NCBI RefSeq assembly: GCF_013184745.1
Contig: NZ_JAATVU010000027.1
Span: 1 to 64,000 of the forward strand
Reading direction: 5' to 3'
Length of the DNA: 64,000 nucleotides
Source: Mangrovicoccus sp. HB161399
GTDB lineage: Bacteria; Pseudomonadota; Alphaproteobacteria; Rhodobacterales; Rhodobacteraceae
A program made the translations under genes and the position numbers. Positions 1 through 7,747 of this stretch are shown piece by piece. How positions within the stretch are numbered: position 1 is the first letter of the stretch; each line of letters begins with the position of its first letter. The notes under the pieces are model-generated. The model searched no databases. It was not told where the DNA came from and was given only the letters and a program-made list of their open reading frames with translations.

Positions 1-98
1 GGCTCACACCATACGAATACATCTGCAAGATATGGACATCAGAGCCAGACAGATTCATCCTCGATCCGATCCACCAGATGCCGGGACTGAACAACTAG
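1..98 (+). mobile_element. IS481-family transposase, C-terminal end only (truncated by window edge)
   Basis: Reading from base 3, the frame encodes a C-terminus that includes LTPYEYICKIWTSEPDRF and ends IHQMPGLNN before a TAG at 96-98. This matches my memory of the conserved C-terminus of IS481-type DDE transposases (integrase-core recombinases that move an insertion sequence by cut-and-paste). Only 31 residues and the stop are inside the window, so whether the upstream part is intact cannot be judged. I could not identify the terminal inverted repeat in the short stretch after the stop. The next gene, on the other strand, ends 22 bp further on, so the element boundary must lie close to 98-120. 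Confidence 0.75.
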
Positions 99-120
99 GC
101 GCCGCCGCGGCGGGGGCGGC

Positions 121-459
121 TCAGCACTCGCCGTGCGGAACCATCACGACCGAGCTGTAGACCCCGCCCGACTGTTCCATCCGCGCGCAGGCGGCGGTCA
201 TCGAATTGTACCAGTAGGCCACCTGCCCGGAATTGCGGGTGTTGTCGTAGCCCAGCCCGGACAGGGTCGCCGCGGAGCCGTCGACGGAACGACCCTGGAA
301 CCCGGTCAGGTCGGTCGAGTCGCCGCCCGAGGCCTGGACGGTCCCGGCCCCGCCCATGGCCGGCGCGCCGCCGCCCGCGGTCATCATCGGCATCTGGTCG
401 CAGGCCGACAGCGCGGCGAGGCCGAGAACGAGGGCGGCGGAGGCTCTGGGGAATGTCAT
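121..459 (-). CDS. small putative lipoprotein, function unknown
   Basis: A 112-residue protein with a classic lipoprotein signal: a hydrophobic stretch ending LAALSAC, with the lipidated Cys near residue 20. The mature part is small, rich in Met, Gly and Ser, and has two Cys in the C-terminal half. An in-frame start lies 7 codons upstream (480), but AAGGA sits 8 nt before the ATG at 459, so I chose 459. I recognise no domain. It is probably anchored in a membrane facing the periplasm. It lies between an IS remnant and the convergently oriented end of nothing else; the ABC exporter downstream on the same strand begins independently. Confidence 0.7.
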   Translation of the reverse strand: MTFPRASAALVLGLAALSACDQMPMMTAGGGAPAMGGAGTVQASGGDSTDLTGFQGRSVDGSAATLSGLGYDNTRNSGQVAYWYNSMTAACARMEQSGGVYSSVVMVPHGEC

Positions 460-540
460 GGCGGGTCCTTTTCTGTGCATGCGGCCCGGAGGCGCGTCGC
501 GACCGACCCTAGCAGCCGCCGCCCGCGCCGTGAACCGCCC

Positions 541-2379
541 TCACCCCGCCGCATCCGCCTGCGCCGCCCAGAGCGCCGCGTAGCGCCCGCCGGCCGCCAG
601 CAGCTCGGCATGGCGGCCCTGCTCCACCACGCGCCCCGCCTCCAGCACCAGGATGCGGTCGGCATCGACCACGGTCGACAGCCGGTGCGCGATGGTCAGC
701 ACGGTGCGCCCCTTGCCCATCGCCTTCAGCGCGCCCTGGATGTCGCGCTCGGTCTGCGTGTCGAGCGCGCTGGTCGCCTCGTCGAGCAGCACGATGGGCG
801 GGTTCTTCAGGATGGTCCGGGCAATGCCGACCCGCTGCTTCTCGCCGCCCGAAAGCCGCAGCCCGCGCTCGCCCACCTGGGTCTGGTAGCCCTGCGGCAG
901 CGCCGCGATGAAGCTGCCGAGCTGCGCCGCCTCGGCCGCCGCCTCGATCTCGGCGCGCGTCGCCTCCGGCCGCCCGTAGGCGATGTTGTAGAGCAGCGTG
1001 TCGTTGAACAGCACCGTGTCCTGCGGCACCACGCCGATCTGCGCATGCAAGCTGTCCTGGGTGACGTCGCGCACGTCCTGCCCGTCGATCGCCACCCGTC
1101 CCCCGGTCACGTCGTAGAATCGGAACAGCAGCCGGCCGATGGTGCTCTTGCCCGCGCCCGACGGCCCGACCAGCGCCACGGTCTCGCCCGGGGCGGCGGC
1201 GAAGCTCAGCCCGTGCAGGATCGGCCGCGCCGCCTCGTAGCCGAACTCGACCGCCTCGAAACGGACCTCGCCCCGCGGCACCTTCAGCGCGGGCGCCCCG
1301 GGCTTGTCGGCGACCTCGGGCGGCTGGTCGAGCATGTGGAACATCGCGCCCATGTCGACGAAGCTCTGGCGGATGTCGCGGTAGACCGAACCGAGGAAGT
1401 TCAGCGGCTGGATCACCTGGATCATGTAGGCATTGACCATGACGAAATCGCCCACGGTCAGCGTCGCCCGCTCCACCCCGACGGCGGCCATGACCATCAC
1501 CGCGACAAGTCCCGCGGTGATCAGGAAGGACTGGCCGAAATTCAGTGCCGAAAGCGAATAGGAGGATTTGACGGCCGCCGTGATGTAGCCCTCCATCGCC
1601 CGGTCGTAGCGCGCGGCCTCGCGCGCCTCGGCCCCGAAATACTTGACCGTCTCGAAATTCAGCAGGCTGTCGATCGCCTTCTGGTTGGCATCCTGGTCCT
1701 GGGCGTTCATCTCGCGGCGCAGCCCCAGCCGCCATTGCGTCACGCGGAAGGTGAAGGCCATGTAGGCGGCCAGCGTGACCGCGACGGCGACCAGGTACCA
1801 GATGTCGAACAGCGTCACGAGGACGGCGCAGATCAGCACCAGTTCCAGCACCAGCGGCCCGATGGAAAAGAGCATGAAGCGGAGCAGGAACTCGATGCCC
1901 TTCACGCCGCGCTCCATCACGCGGCTGAGCCCGCCGGTCTTGCGGGTGATGTGGTAGCGCAGGGACATCCGGTGGATGTGGGTGAAGGTCTCCACCGCCA
2001 CCTCGCGCAGGGCCTGCTGGCCGACGCGCACGAAGATCACGTCGCGCAGCTGCTGGAACCCCACCGTCATCAGCCGCGCCATGCCGTAGGCGACGGTCAG
2101 CCCGACCGCGCCGAGCGCCAGCATCGGGACGCCCTCGCCCGAGAGCCGGTCCACCGCGCCCTTGTAGAACAGCGGCGTCGCCACGCCGACGAGCTTCGCC
2201 AGAGCCATCGATAGCACGGCCAGCACGACCCGCAGGCGGAATCCGGGACGGTCCCTCGGCCAGAGATACGGGCCGACCCGGGCGAGGATCTCGCGCGGGC
2301 GGGCTTCGGCGGCAGGTTCGGCCGCATCGGCAGGAAGGGCGGCGGCACCGCGGGCGGCGGGAAAGGAGGATGATCGCAA
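541..2379 (-). CDS. Atm1/HMT1-type ABC exporter, fused permease and ATPase
   Basis: A 612-residue half-transporter that should work as a homodimer in the inner membrane. The N-terminal ~330 residues form the six-helix ABC-exporter membrane domain. The C-terminal ATPase has Walker A GPSGAGKST, signature LSGGEKQR, Walker B IVLLDEATSALD and the switch His in IAHRLS. The text of the membrane domain (for example LNFGQSFLITAG and the NFETVKYFGAE region) matches the Atm1/HMT1 group, which exports glutathione-linked or heavy-metal-linked compounds in family members. The start is a TTG at 2379 with GGAG 8 nt upstream; no better ATG precedes the conserved region. It appears monocistronic, with a long non-coding stretch upstream. 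Confidence 0.9.
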   Translation of the reverse strand: MRSSSFPAARGAAALPADAAEPAAEARPREILARVGPYLWPRDRPGFRLRVVLAVLSMALAKLVGVATPLFYKGAVDRLSGEGVPMLALGAVGLTVAYGMARLMTVGFQQLRDVIFVRVGQQALREVAVETFTHIHRMSLRYHITRKTGGLSRVMERGVKGIEFLLRFMLFSIGPLVLELVLICAVLVTLFDIWYLVAVAVTLAAYMAFTFRVTQWRLGLRREMNAQDQDANQKAIDSLLNFETVKYFGAEAREAARYDRAMEGYITAAVKSSYSLSALNFGQSFLITAGLVAVMVMAAVGVERATLTVGDFVMVNAYMIQVIQPLNFLGSVYRDIRQSFVDMGAMFHMLDQPPEVADKPGAPALKVPRGEVRFEAVEFGYEAARPILHGLSFAAAPGETVALVGPSGAGKSTIGRLLFRFYDVTGGRVAIDGQDVRDVTQDSLHAQIGVVPQDTVLFNDTLLYNIAYGRPEATRAEIEAAAEAAQLGSFIAALPQGYQTQVGERGLRLSGGEKQRVGIARTILKNPPIVLLDEATSALDTQTERDIQGALKAMGKGRTVLTIAHRLSTVVDADRILVLEAGRVVEQGRHAELLAAGGRYAALWAAQADAAG

Positions 2380-3239
2380 GGCTGGCTCCGGCGGACTGGC
2401 CCGGCGACGCTAGACCGCCCCGCGCCGCTTGGCCAGCACCCGCGGGCAGCACCGCGGGCCGGGACGTGCCGCGGCAGCGCTGCGGGGCCAGGGCCATTGC
2501 CCAGGCAGCAGCCGCCATCCGAGCGCGTCGGCCTGAAGATCAGAGGCCGAGCCGGACCGGGGGCCGACGGAATGGCCGCCGGGGCGCACCGCCGGAGCCA
2601 CCCGGCCGCCGCAATTGCTCCGCCCCGGCCATCCGCGCGTCATTCCGCTTCCAACGGGGACCTGGCAAGGCAGCAAAGGCCCCCCCCGGGCCTGCCGCCA
2701 TCATGCGCCATCCCGACGCGGCCGGGTTCCGCGCAACCGGTGAACACACAGAGCTGGCTCGGGCCCGTTGCGCCATTCGATCCGTCTGCGCCGAGAACAG
2801 GGCAACCGGCATGCGGCCCGATTGCGTCCCAGGTCCGCCGATGATGCCGCCGCGACGCGATCCGCGGAGAGACTGCGGCAGCTCAGGCAGATCGGACAGC
2901 CGCTGAAACCGCCCGGCCCCGGCGCATCATGCAGGGCTTGCAGCCTTGCGATCGAGCCGGCGCGGCATTGCCTTTCCCATGGCACGCGGGGGCGGGAACG
3001 CCCGCCCGCGGAGCGCTGGACGGCCTGCCGCACGGTGCGGTCCGCGCCCGCACCCGAAGCCTCCCCAGGGAACGCTCCCCGGCCGGCACCTGCCCCGGAG
3101 CGCGACGCCAATGGATCGATCAGCTGCCGGGCCACCGGAGAGATGGCGGACCCGACGATCCGGCAAGGGCAGCCGACGCCGCATTTGACCGCGCCTGCTC
3201 CGCCGCGCATGATGGCAGCGAAACCGTCAGGAACACCCC
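2380..3239. other. 860-bp stretch without a convincing gene
   Basis: This lies between the divergent ABC exporter and the next lipoprotein. Several open frames exist on both strands, but none has a recognisable domain, a good ribosome site or a natural boundary, and they overlap each other heavily as expected in GC-rich DNA. It contains a run of eight C (about 2680-2687) flanked by complementary GC-rich arms (GGCAG and CTGCC). Promoters for both flanking genes must be inside. I see no tRNA, transposase or phage text. It could be a decayed gene or hold an uncharacterised small RNA. Confidence 0.4.
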
Positions 3240-3620
3240 ATGCGCCTGCTTGCTCCGTCCCTGCTCCTCGGACTCTCCCTCATCGCCGCCTGCGGCACCC
3301 CGCAGGAGCGCTGCAGCAGCGACATCGCGCGCGAGCAGCGGCGCGTGGAGTCGCTGATCTCGGAGACGCGCACCAACCTGGCGCGCGGCTATACCTACGA
3401 GACCGAATACAGGGACGTGAATGTCGGGATGACGCTGTGCAACCGCGGTCCCAGCGTCGGCTGGTGCGTCGACAACCGGACCCGGCCGATCCGCCGCGCC
3501 GTCGCGATCGATCCCGAATCCGAGCGGCGCAAGCTCGACGCGCTGCTGAAGAAGCGCGACCAGCTGCGCAGCGCCTCCTGCACGGCCGATGGCCGGCCGG
3601 TCAGTGCGCCGGTGCGCTGA
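3240..3620 (+). CDS. small putative lipoprotein, function unknown
   Basis: A 126-residue protein beginning with a lipoprotein signal (LLLGLSLIAAC, Cys near residue 18). The mature part has Cys in conserved-looking contexts (RCSSD, TLCNRG, GWCVDN, SASCTAD) that could form disulfides in the periplasm, and a helical, charged middle (IAREQRRVESLISETR). AGGA 8 nt before the ATG supports the start. The last 20 bp overlap the 3' end of the convergent SDR gene. I do not recognise a named family. Confidence 0.75.
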   Translation: MRLLAPSLLLGLSLIAACGTPQERCSSDIAREQRRVESLISETRTNLARGYTYETEYRDVNVGMTLCNRGPSVGWCVDNRTRPIRRAVAIDPESERRKLDALLKKRDQLRSASCTADGRPVSAPVR

Positions 3621-4410
3621 CCGGGTCGATCAGGGTGCGGCCGCCGTCGATCGTCAGGATCTGGCCGGTCATGAAGGCCGAGCCTTCCGAAGCGAGAAAC
3701 TGCACCGTCTCGACGATTTCCTTGGGGCCCGCAATGCGCTGCAGCGGCGTGTTGTCGACGATGCTCTGGCGGTAGTCGCGGTTTTCCTTCAGCGAGGATT
3801 TCAGGCTGTCGGACATGACCGAGCCGAAGGCGACCGAGTTGACCCGGATGCGGTGCTCGGCCAGCGCCACGGCCAGTGATCGGGTCAGCTGGTCGAGCGC
3901 GGCGGTGGAGACCGAGAAGGCCAGAAGCTCGGGCTGCGAGCGGCGCGCCGCGATCGAGGAGACGTTGATGATCGAGCCGACCGGCCCGTCGGCATTCTCG
4001 TCGGCTTCGGCCTGGGCGATCATCCGCTTGGCCGCGAGCTGGCTGAGCCGGTAGGCCGGCATCAGGTTCTGCTGCAGCAGCTCCTTCAGCGTCTCGTCCC
4101 CCGAGGCGCTCAGCGGGTCGTCGGCGATCACCTGCCGGCTGCCATTGACGAGGATGTCGAGCCGGTCGAAGGCATCGAGCGTCGCCGACATCAGGTTGGC
4201 CAGCGTCAGCCGCTCGCGCAGGTCGCCGGCGAACCAGGCGGCATGCTCCTTCTCGGGCAGCGCGTCGAACTCGTCCGAAAGCTTGTCCTCGTCCATGTCG
4301 ACCATCATGACGCGCGCGCCCTGGTCGAGAAGATGCCGCGAAACCGCCAGGCCGATGCCGTTGGCGGCTCCGGTCACGATCGCGGTCTTTCCTTCCACGG
4401 ACAGGCTCAT
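3601..4410 (-). CDS. SDR-family protein with degenerate active site
   Basis: A 269-residue short-chain dehydrogenase fold. The cofactor loop TGAANGIG (residues 13-20), the acidic Asp after the second strand (VDMD) and the catalytic Ser (NVSS, 149-152) are present. The usual Tyr-x-x-x-Lys pair is replaced: the segment reads FSVSTAAL, so Phe165 stands for Tyr and Thr169 for Lys. The NNAG loop reads NGS. It should still bind NAD(P) but the standard hydride/proton relay is missing. The ATG at 4410 overlaps the stop of the upstream methyltransferase gene by 4 bp (ATGA), so the two are translationally coupled. It may have a regulatory or ligand-binding role, or an unusual mechanism. Confidence 0.88.
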   Translation of the reverse strand: MSLSVEGKTAIVTGAANGIGLAVSRHLLDQGARVMMVDMDEDKLSDEFDALPEKEHAAWFAGDLRERLTLANLMSATLDAFDRLDILVNGSRQVIADDPLSASGDETLKELLQQNLMPAYRLSQLAAKRMIAQAEADENADGPVGSIINVSSIAARRSQPELLAFSVSTAALDQLTRSLAVALAEHRIRVNSVAFGSVMSDSLKSSLKENRDYRQSIVDNTPLQRIAGPKEIVETVQFLASEGSAFMTGQILTIDGGRTLIDPVSAPAH

Positions 4411-5414
4411 GCGCGTCTCCCTGCAGTCTTGCCGGTTTTCGGAGATGCGGCTTCTATCACCTTGTAGCCCGACTGGGCCACCACTTCCGTGACGGAAGCG
4501 AAATGTGCCTCCAGCGTCGCCTCGTAGGGAAGGTGCCGGTTGGCGACCATCCAGAAGCGGCCATGCCGCGACAGCATGCGCGCGGCCGCCTGGATGAAGG
4601 CGCGGCCGAGATCGGGGCTGGTCTCGCGCCCGGTGTGGAAGGGCGGGTTCGACACCACGAAATCCATCCCCTCGGGCTCGTGCCAGGCGGTGGCGTCGGC
4701 CCAGTGGAAGCGCGCGCGCGGATCGGAGATGTTGGCCTTCGCGGCTTCCAGCGCGCGGTGGTCCTCCTCGACGAGATGCAGCCGGGTGACGGCGGCATTC
4801 TCCAGAACGGCGGCCGAGAGATAGCCCCAGCCCGCGCCCAGATCGGTGCCCGCGCCCTTCAGCGGCGGCAGGGACTCGGCCAGGAGCTTCGACCCCGGGT
4901 CCACCCCGTCGGCGGAGAACACGCCGGGCCCGGTGCGGAACTTGCCGACCATGGGCCAGTCCGCGGCGATGCGCGCCCAATCGCCAAAGACCGGCGCGGC
5001 GGCGAACCAGAACAGCCGCCCGTGGGATTTGACGAAGCTGTCGGACACCTCGACCCGCTCGCGGCATTCCTTCAGCGCGGGCTCGACCCCGTCGGTCTTC
5101 TGGCCGTCGACCAGCAGCGGCGCGCCCTCGGGCAGCGCGGCGGCCGCCTCGGCGATGCGCAGCCGGGAAGCCGGGCGGGCGCGGCCGAGGAAGACCAGTG
5201 CCGCGGCATAGCCGCCGCCCGGTTCGGTGCGGGCGGCGATGCCGCGCGCGGCGCAGGCGGCATGCAGCCTCGCGGAGGGGGAGATCACCTCGATCCGCTC
5301 GGGCGCGATGCCCGGCAGGACCGGCGGCTCGGGCGGGTCGAAGACGGCGATTCGACCGGCGGCAGGCATCGGCGCTGCGCCCGTCTCGAGGGCCAGGGAA
5401 ACACGTTTCAACAT
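4407..5414 (-). CDS. RsmC-like class I SAM-dependent RNA methyltransferase
   Basis: 335 residues. The C-terminal half has the SAM-binding loop DLGAGWGYLS and the NPPFH catalytic motif typical of N2-guanine methyltransferases of the RsmC/RlmG group, which methylate G1207 in 16S rRNA in E. coli. The N-terminal half is a diverged, inactive-looking methyltransferase copy, as in RsmC. The start at 5414 was chosen because the longer frame upstream runs into clpS DNA and has no conserved text. It is the first gene of a two-gene unit with the SDR. The exact target base cannot be deduced. Confidence 0.85.
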   Translation of the reverse strand: MLKRVSLALETGAAPMPAAGRIAVFDPPEPPVLPGIAPERIEVISPSARLHAACAARGIAARTEPGGGYAAALVFLGRARPASRLRIAEAAAALPEGAPLLVDGQKTDGVEPALKECRERVEVSDSFVKSHGRLFWFAAAPVFGDWARIAADWPMVGKFRTGPGVFSADGVDPGSKLLAESLPPLKGAGTDLGAGWGYLSAAVLENAAVTRLHLVEEDHRALEAAKANISDPRARFHWADATAWHEPEGMDFVVSNPPFHTGRETSPDLGRAFIQAAARMLSRHGRFWMVANRHLPYEATLEAHFASVTEVVAQSGYKVIEAASPKTGKTAGRRA

Positions 5415-5437
5415 GGGAAGACGGGCCGCGGCGGCCG

Positions 5438-5758
5438 CTATTCCTTTTCCATTGTGCATTGCAGCGGATGCTGGTGGCGGCGGGCGAAATCCATCACCTG
5501 CCCGACCTTGGTCTCGGCCACCTCGAAGGAGAAGACGCCGACGACGGCGACTCCCTTCTTGTGGACGGTCAGCATCAGCTCGAAAGCCTGGCTGTGGCTC
5601 ATGCCGAAGAACCGCTCCAGCACATGCACGACGAATTCCATCGGCGTGTAATCGTCGTTCAGGATCAGCACCTTGTAGAGCGGCGGACGTTTCGTCTTGG
5701 GCCGCGTCTTGGTGATGACCCCGGTGTCGTTGTCGGTCTTGCCGTCCTTGCCGGACAT
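5438..5758 (-). CDS. clpS: ATP-dependent Clp protease adaptor ClpS (copy 1)
   Basis: A 106-residue N-recognin that delivers proteins with bulky N-terminal residues to ClpAP. The core [20 protein letters not shown] contains the LNDD pocket residues that bind the N-degron amino group, followed by [19 protein letters not shown] and the VAETK strand. The charged N-terminal tail (about 30 residues) would insert into ClpA. An alternative GTG start at 5779 adds 7 residues; I chose the ATG at 5758 from family length. A second, more diverged ClpS is encoded at 63635-63940; alphaproteobacteria often carry such a pair. Confidence 0.95.
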   Translation of the reverse strand: MSGKDGKTDNDTGVITKTRPKTKRPPLYKVLILNDDYTPMEFVVHVLERFFGMSHSQAFELMLTVHKKGVAVVGVFSFEVAETKVGQVMDFARRHQHPLQCTMEKE

Positions 5759-5910
5759 GATCGGGTCGATTAGAGGCACTTACGCGGGCTCCGGAGCTCT
5801 TCAAATTCTCTCAGGTGCAGCACAATATACTTCGGCGCCCCGATGATGAAAGGGGTTTGCGCCAGGATGGTGACACTCGTTACCGAATCGTTCCCGAGAA
5901 TAGGTGCCAA

Positions 5911-6618
5911 ATGGTCAAGAATGTAACAACGGTGGCCTTCGATGCCGATGACACGCTGTGGCACAACGAACAGTTCTTCAAGCTGACCGAAGCACGATTC
6001 GCGGATCTTCTTGCAGATTACGCCGCGCAGGACCACCTGGCGGAGCGGCTTCTCGCTGCGGAGCGGCGAAATCTCGGCCAGTACGGCTACGGCATCAAGG
6101 GCTTCATGCTGTCGATGATCGAGACCGCGCTGGAGGTGACCGAACACCGGATCCCGGGCAAGGTGATCCAGGAGATCATCGAGGCCGGCCAGGAGATGCT
6201 GCGCCATCCGATCGAGCTGCTGCCCCATGCCCGCGAGGCGGTGGAGGCAGCGGCCGGGACGCATGAGGTGCTGCTGATCACGAAGGGCGACCTGCTGGAC
6301 CAGGAACGCAAGCTGGCGCAGTCCGGACTGGGCGACCTGTTCGACGGGGTGGAGATCGTCTCGGAAAAATCCGAGGAGACCTACTGCGCGGTCTTCGCGC
6401 GCCACGGCCACGCGCCGGAGCGGGCGCTGATGGTCGGCAATTCGCTGCGCTCGGACATCCTGCCGGTGATCGGCATCGGCGGCTGGGCGGCCTTCGTGCC
6501 CTACCACCTGAGCTGGGCGCTGGAACATGCCGAGGCGCCGGAGGGCCATCCGCGCTTCCGCGAGCTGCGCGACCTGGGCGGGCTGGCCGGCATGATGCAG
6601 CACGCGGAAGCGGACTGA
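5911..6618 (+). CDS. HAD-superfamily hydrolase
   Basis: 235 residues. The HAD motifs are clear: motif I FDADDTLW with nucleophile Asp11 and acid/base Asp13, motif II in LLITKGD, a Lys in VSEKSEE and motif IV in MVGNSLRSDILP. A helical cap lies between motifs I and II (about residues 20-95), so this is a class-I-cap phosphatase of unknown substrate. A longer frame begins at 5815, but the extra 32 residues look unlike coding sequence and the domain starts immediately after the ATG at 5911. It is transcribed divergently from clpS with about 150 bp between them. Confidence 0.88.
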   Translation: MVKNVTTVAFDADDTLWHNEQFFKLTEARFADLLADYAAQDHLAERLLAAERRNLGQYGYGIKGFMLSMIETALEVTEHRIPGKVIQEIIEAGQEMLRHPIELLPHAREAVEAAAGTHEVLLITKGDLLDQERKLAQSGLGDLFDGVEIVSEKSEETYCAVFARHGHAPERALMVGNSLRSDILPVIGIGGWAAFVPYHLSWALEHAEAPEGHPRFRELRDLGGLAGMMQHAEAD

Positions 6619-6624
6619 GCGCCC

Positions 6625-7344
6625 TCAGCCCGCGCCGCGTTCCGCCATCGCCTCCGTGTCGCGGAACACGATCCGCTTGCGGCCGGTCTCGATCAGCCCA
6701 AGCCGGTTCAGCCGGGAAATCGCGCGCGACACCGCCTCGCGGTTGGCGCCGACCTGCGCCGCCATCGACTCGTGGGTCGGCGCGGGCTGCAGCACCCCGC
6801 CCGGCCGGCATTCCCCGGCATCGCGCGCCATCCGCAGGAGCAGCTGGCAGAGCCGGGTCTCCACGTCGTGCATCACCAGACCGAAGACCTGGTCGTTGAG
6901 CAGGCGCGTGCGGCGCGCGAGCTCGGTGGCGAGGTTCAGCGCGATCGCCGGTTCGGACAGCAGCAGTTCGCGGAAGCTGCGGGTCGGCATGTGCAGCAGC
7001 TGGCTGTCGGTCTCGGCATGGACCGTCAGGGAGCGCGGCTCGGCATCCAGCACCGCCATCTCGCCGAACAGCGTGCCGGGATGGATCCTGCTGAGCACCA
7101 GGTCCCGCCCGCCCGGCGAGCTGTCGCGGCCGACAAGGCAGCCGGAGAGCAGCACGAAGACCCTGTCGCCCGCATCGCCCTTCTCGAACAGCGTCTGCCC
7201 GGCGGACAGCCCCCGGCGGCGGACCCCCCCCTGCAGGCGGGCCAGCGCGGGACCGTCCAGCGAGGCGAAGATCGGCACCTCGTGCAGGATCTTGCGGATG
7301 TCTTCCTCGGCAAGGTCCGTCTCGGGATCACTGGGCATGGACAT
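6625..7344 (-). CDS. Crp/Fnr-family transcriptional regulator
   Basis: 239 residues: an N-terminal cyclic-nucleotide-binding beta-roll (about 15-135, with GTLFGEMAVLD at the phosphate-binding cassette position), a long dimer helix, and a C-terminal winged helix-turn-helix (THESMAAQVGANREAVSRAI). The N-terminal Cys cluster of oxygen-sensing FNR proteins is absent, so it is not FnrL. The effector is unknown. GAGAGGA lies 7 nt before the ATG at 7344; an upstream ATG at 7362 has no such site. It is separated by 6 bp from the convergent HAD gene. The 403-bp region upstream holds a strong hairpin that might be a regulatory site. Confidence 0.88.
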   Translation of the reverse strand: MSMPSDPETDLAEEDIRKILHEVPIFASLDGPALARLQGGVRRRGLSAGQTLFEKGDAGDRVFVLLSGCLVGRDSSPGGRDLVLSRIHPGTLFGEMAVLDAEPRSLTVHAETDSQLLHMPTRSFRELLLSEPAIALNLATELARRTRLLNDQVFGLVMHDVETRLCQLLLRMARDAGECRPGGVLQPAPTHESMAAQVGANREAVSRAISRLNRLGLIETGRKRIVFRDTEAMAERGAG

Positions 7345-7747
7345 GCATCCGTCCTCTCTCATGGCCGCGCAATCCTAGCCGCGGCGGCCCGTGCCGCAAG
7401 GCGCGAGCGCATCGCAGCCGGGGCGGAATCGCCGCAGCGGCACCGGATTCCCTGAGCCCGCAGGAAGGAACGGCCGGACCCGGCCGCTTTCCGCCGCCCG
7501 CCGCGGCGGCAAAACCGATGTGCATTTGCAACAGGCACCGGACCAAAATCGCCATACATGTTGGGGGACACCCAGACTGTCCCCTCAACATGCCCGATTC
7601 GTTAAAGCAGGGTAAACGGCACCGCGGCGAAAACCACAGTGCAAGCAACTAAATGCTCTGACATGCAAACGGGGCTGTGCTAGCCTTTCGGCCAAAGGCA
7701 GGTGCCGACCGGAAAACCGGCGGCAAGAAATCAGGCAGGTGACGTCA
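7345..7747. other. 403-bp divergent intergenic region with a strong inverted repeat
   Basis: The region separates the Crp/Fnr regulator from the carboxypeptidase gene. I see no gene in it. Bases 7557-7592 form an imperfect inverted repeat: arms of 14 and 15 nt (CATGTTGGGGGACA and TGTCCCCTCAACATG, one bulged base) around a 7-nt loop. No T-run follows on either strand, so it is not a standard terminator. TTAA-N7-TAAA at about 7600-7614 resembles a weak CtrA-type box. The carboxypeptidase ribosome site is AGGCAGGTGA just before 7748. Confidence 0.5.
7557..7592. repeat. imperfect inverted repeat between divergent genes
   Basis: The arms are CATGTTGGGGGACA (7557-7570) and TGTCCCCTCAACATG (7578-7592), complementary apart from one extra base, with loop CCCAGAC. 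It lies about 210 bp upstream of the regulator start and 155 bp upstream of the carboxypeptidase start. It could be a DNA operator for the adjacent regulator or an RNA hairpin in a leader; there is no U-tract to support termination. Confidence 0.6.

Noticed and set aside
133-2214. A 693-codon plus-strand frame opposite the ABC exporter
   Set aside because: It is antisense to a clear ABC transporter and rich in His, Arg and Asp, as expected of a complementary frame in high-GC DNA.
2768-3775. A 335-codon plus-strand frame that spans the gap and the second lipoprotein
   Set aside because: It overlaps a lipoprotein gene in another frame that has a clear signal peptide and ribosome site, and its own composition is Arg/Ala/Pro-rich noise.
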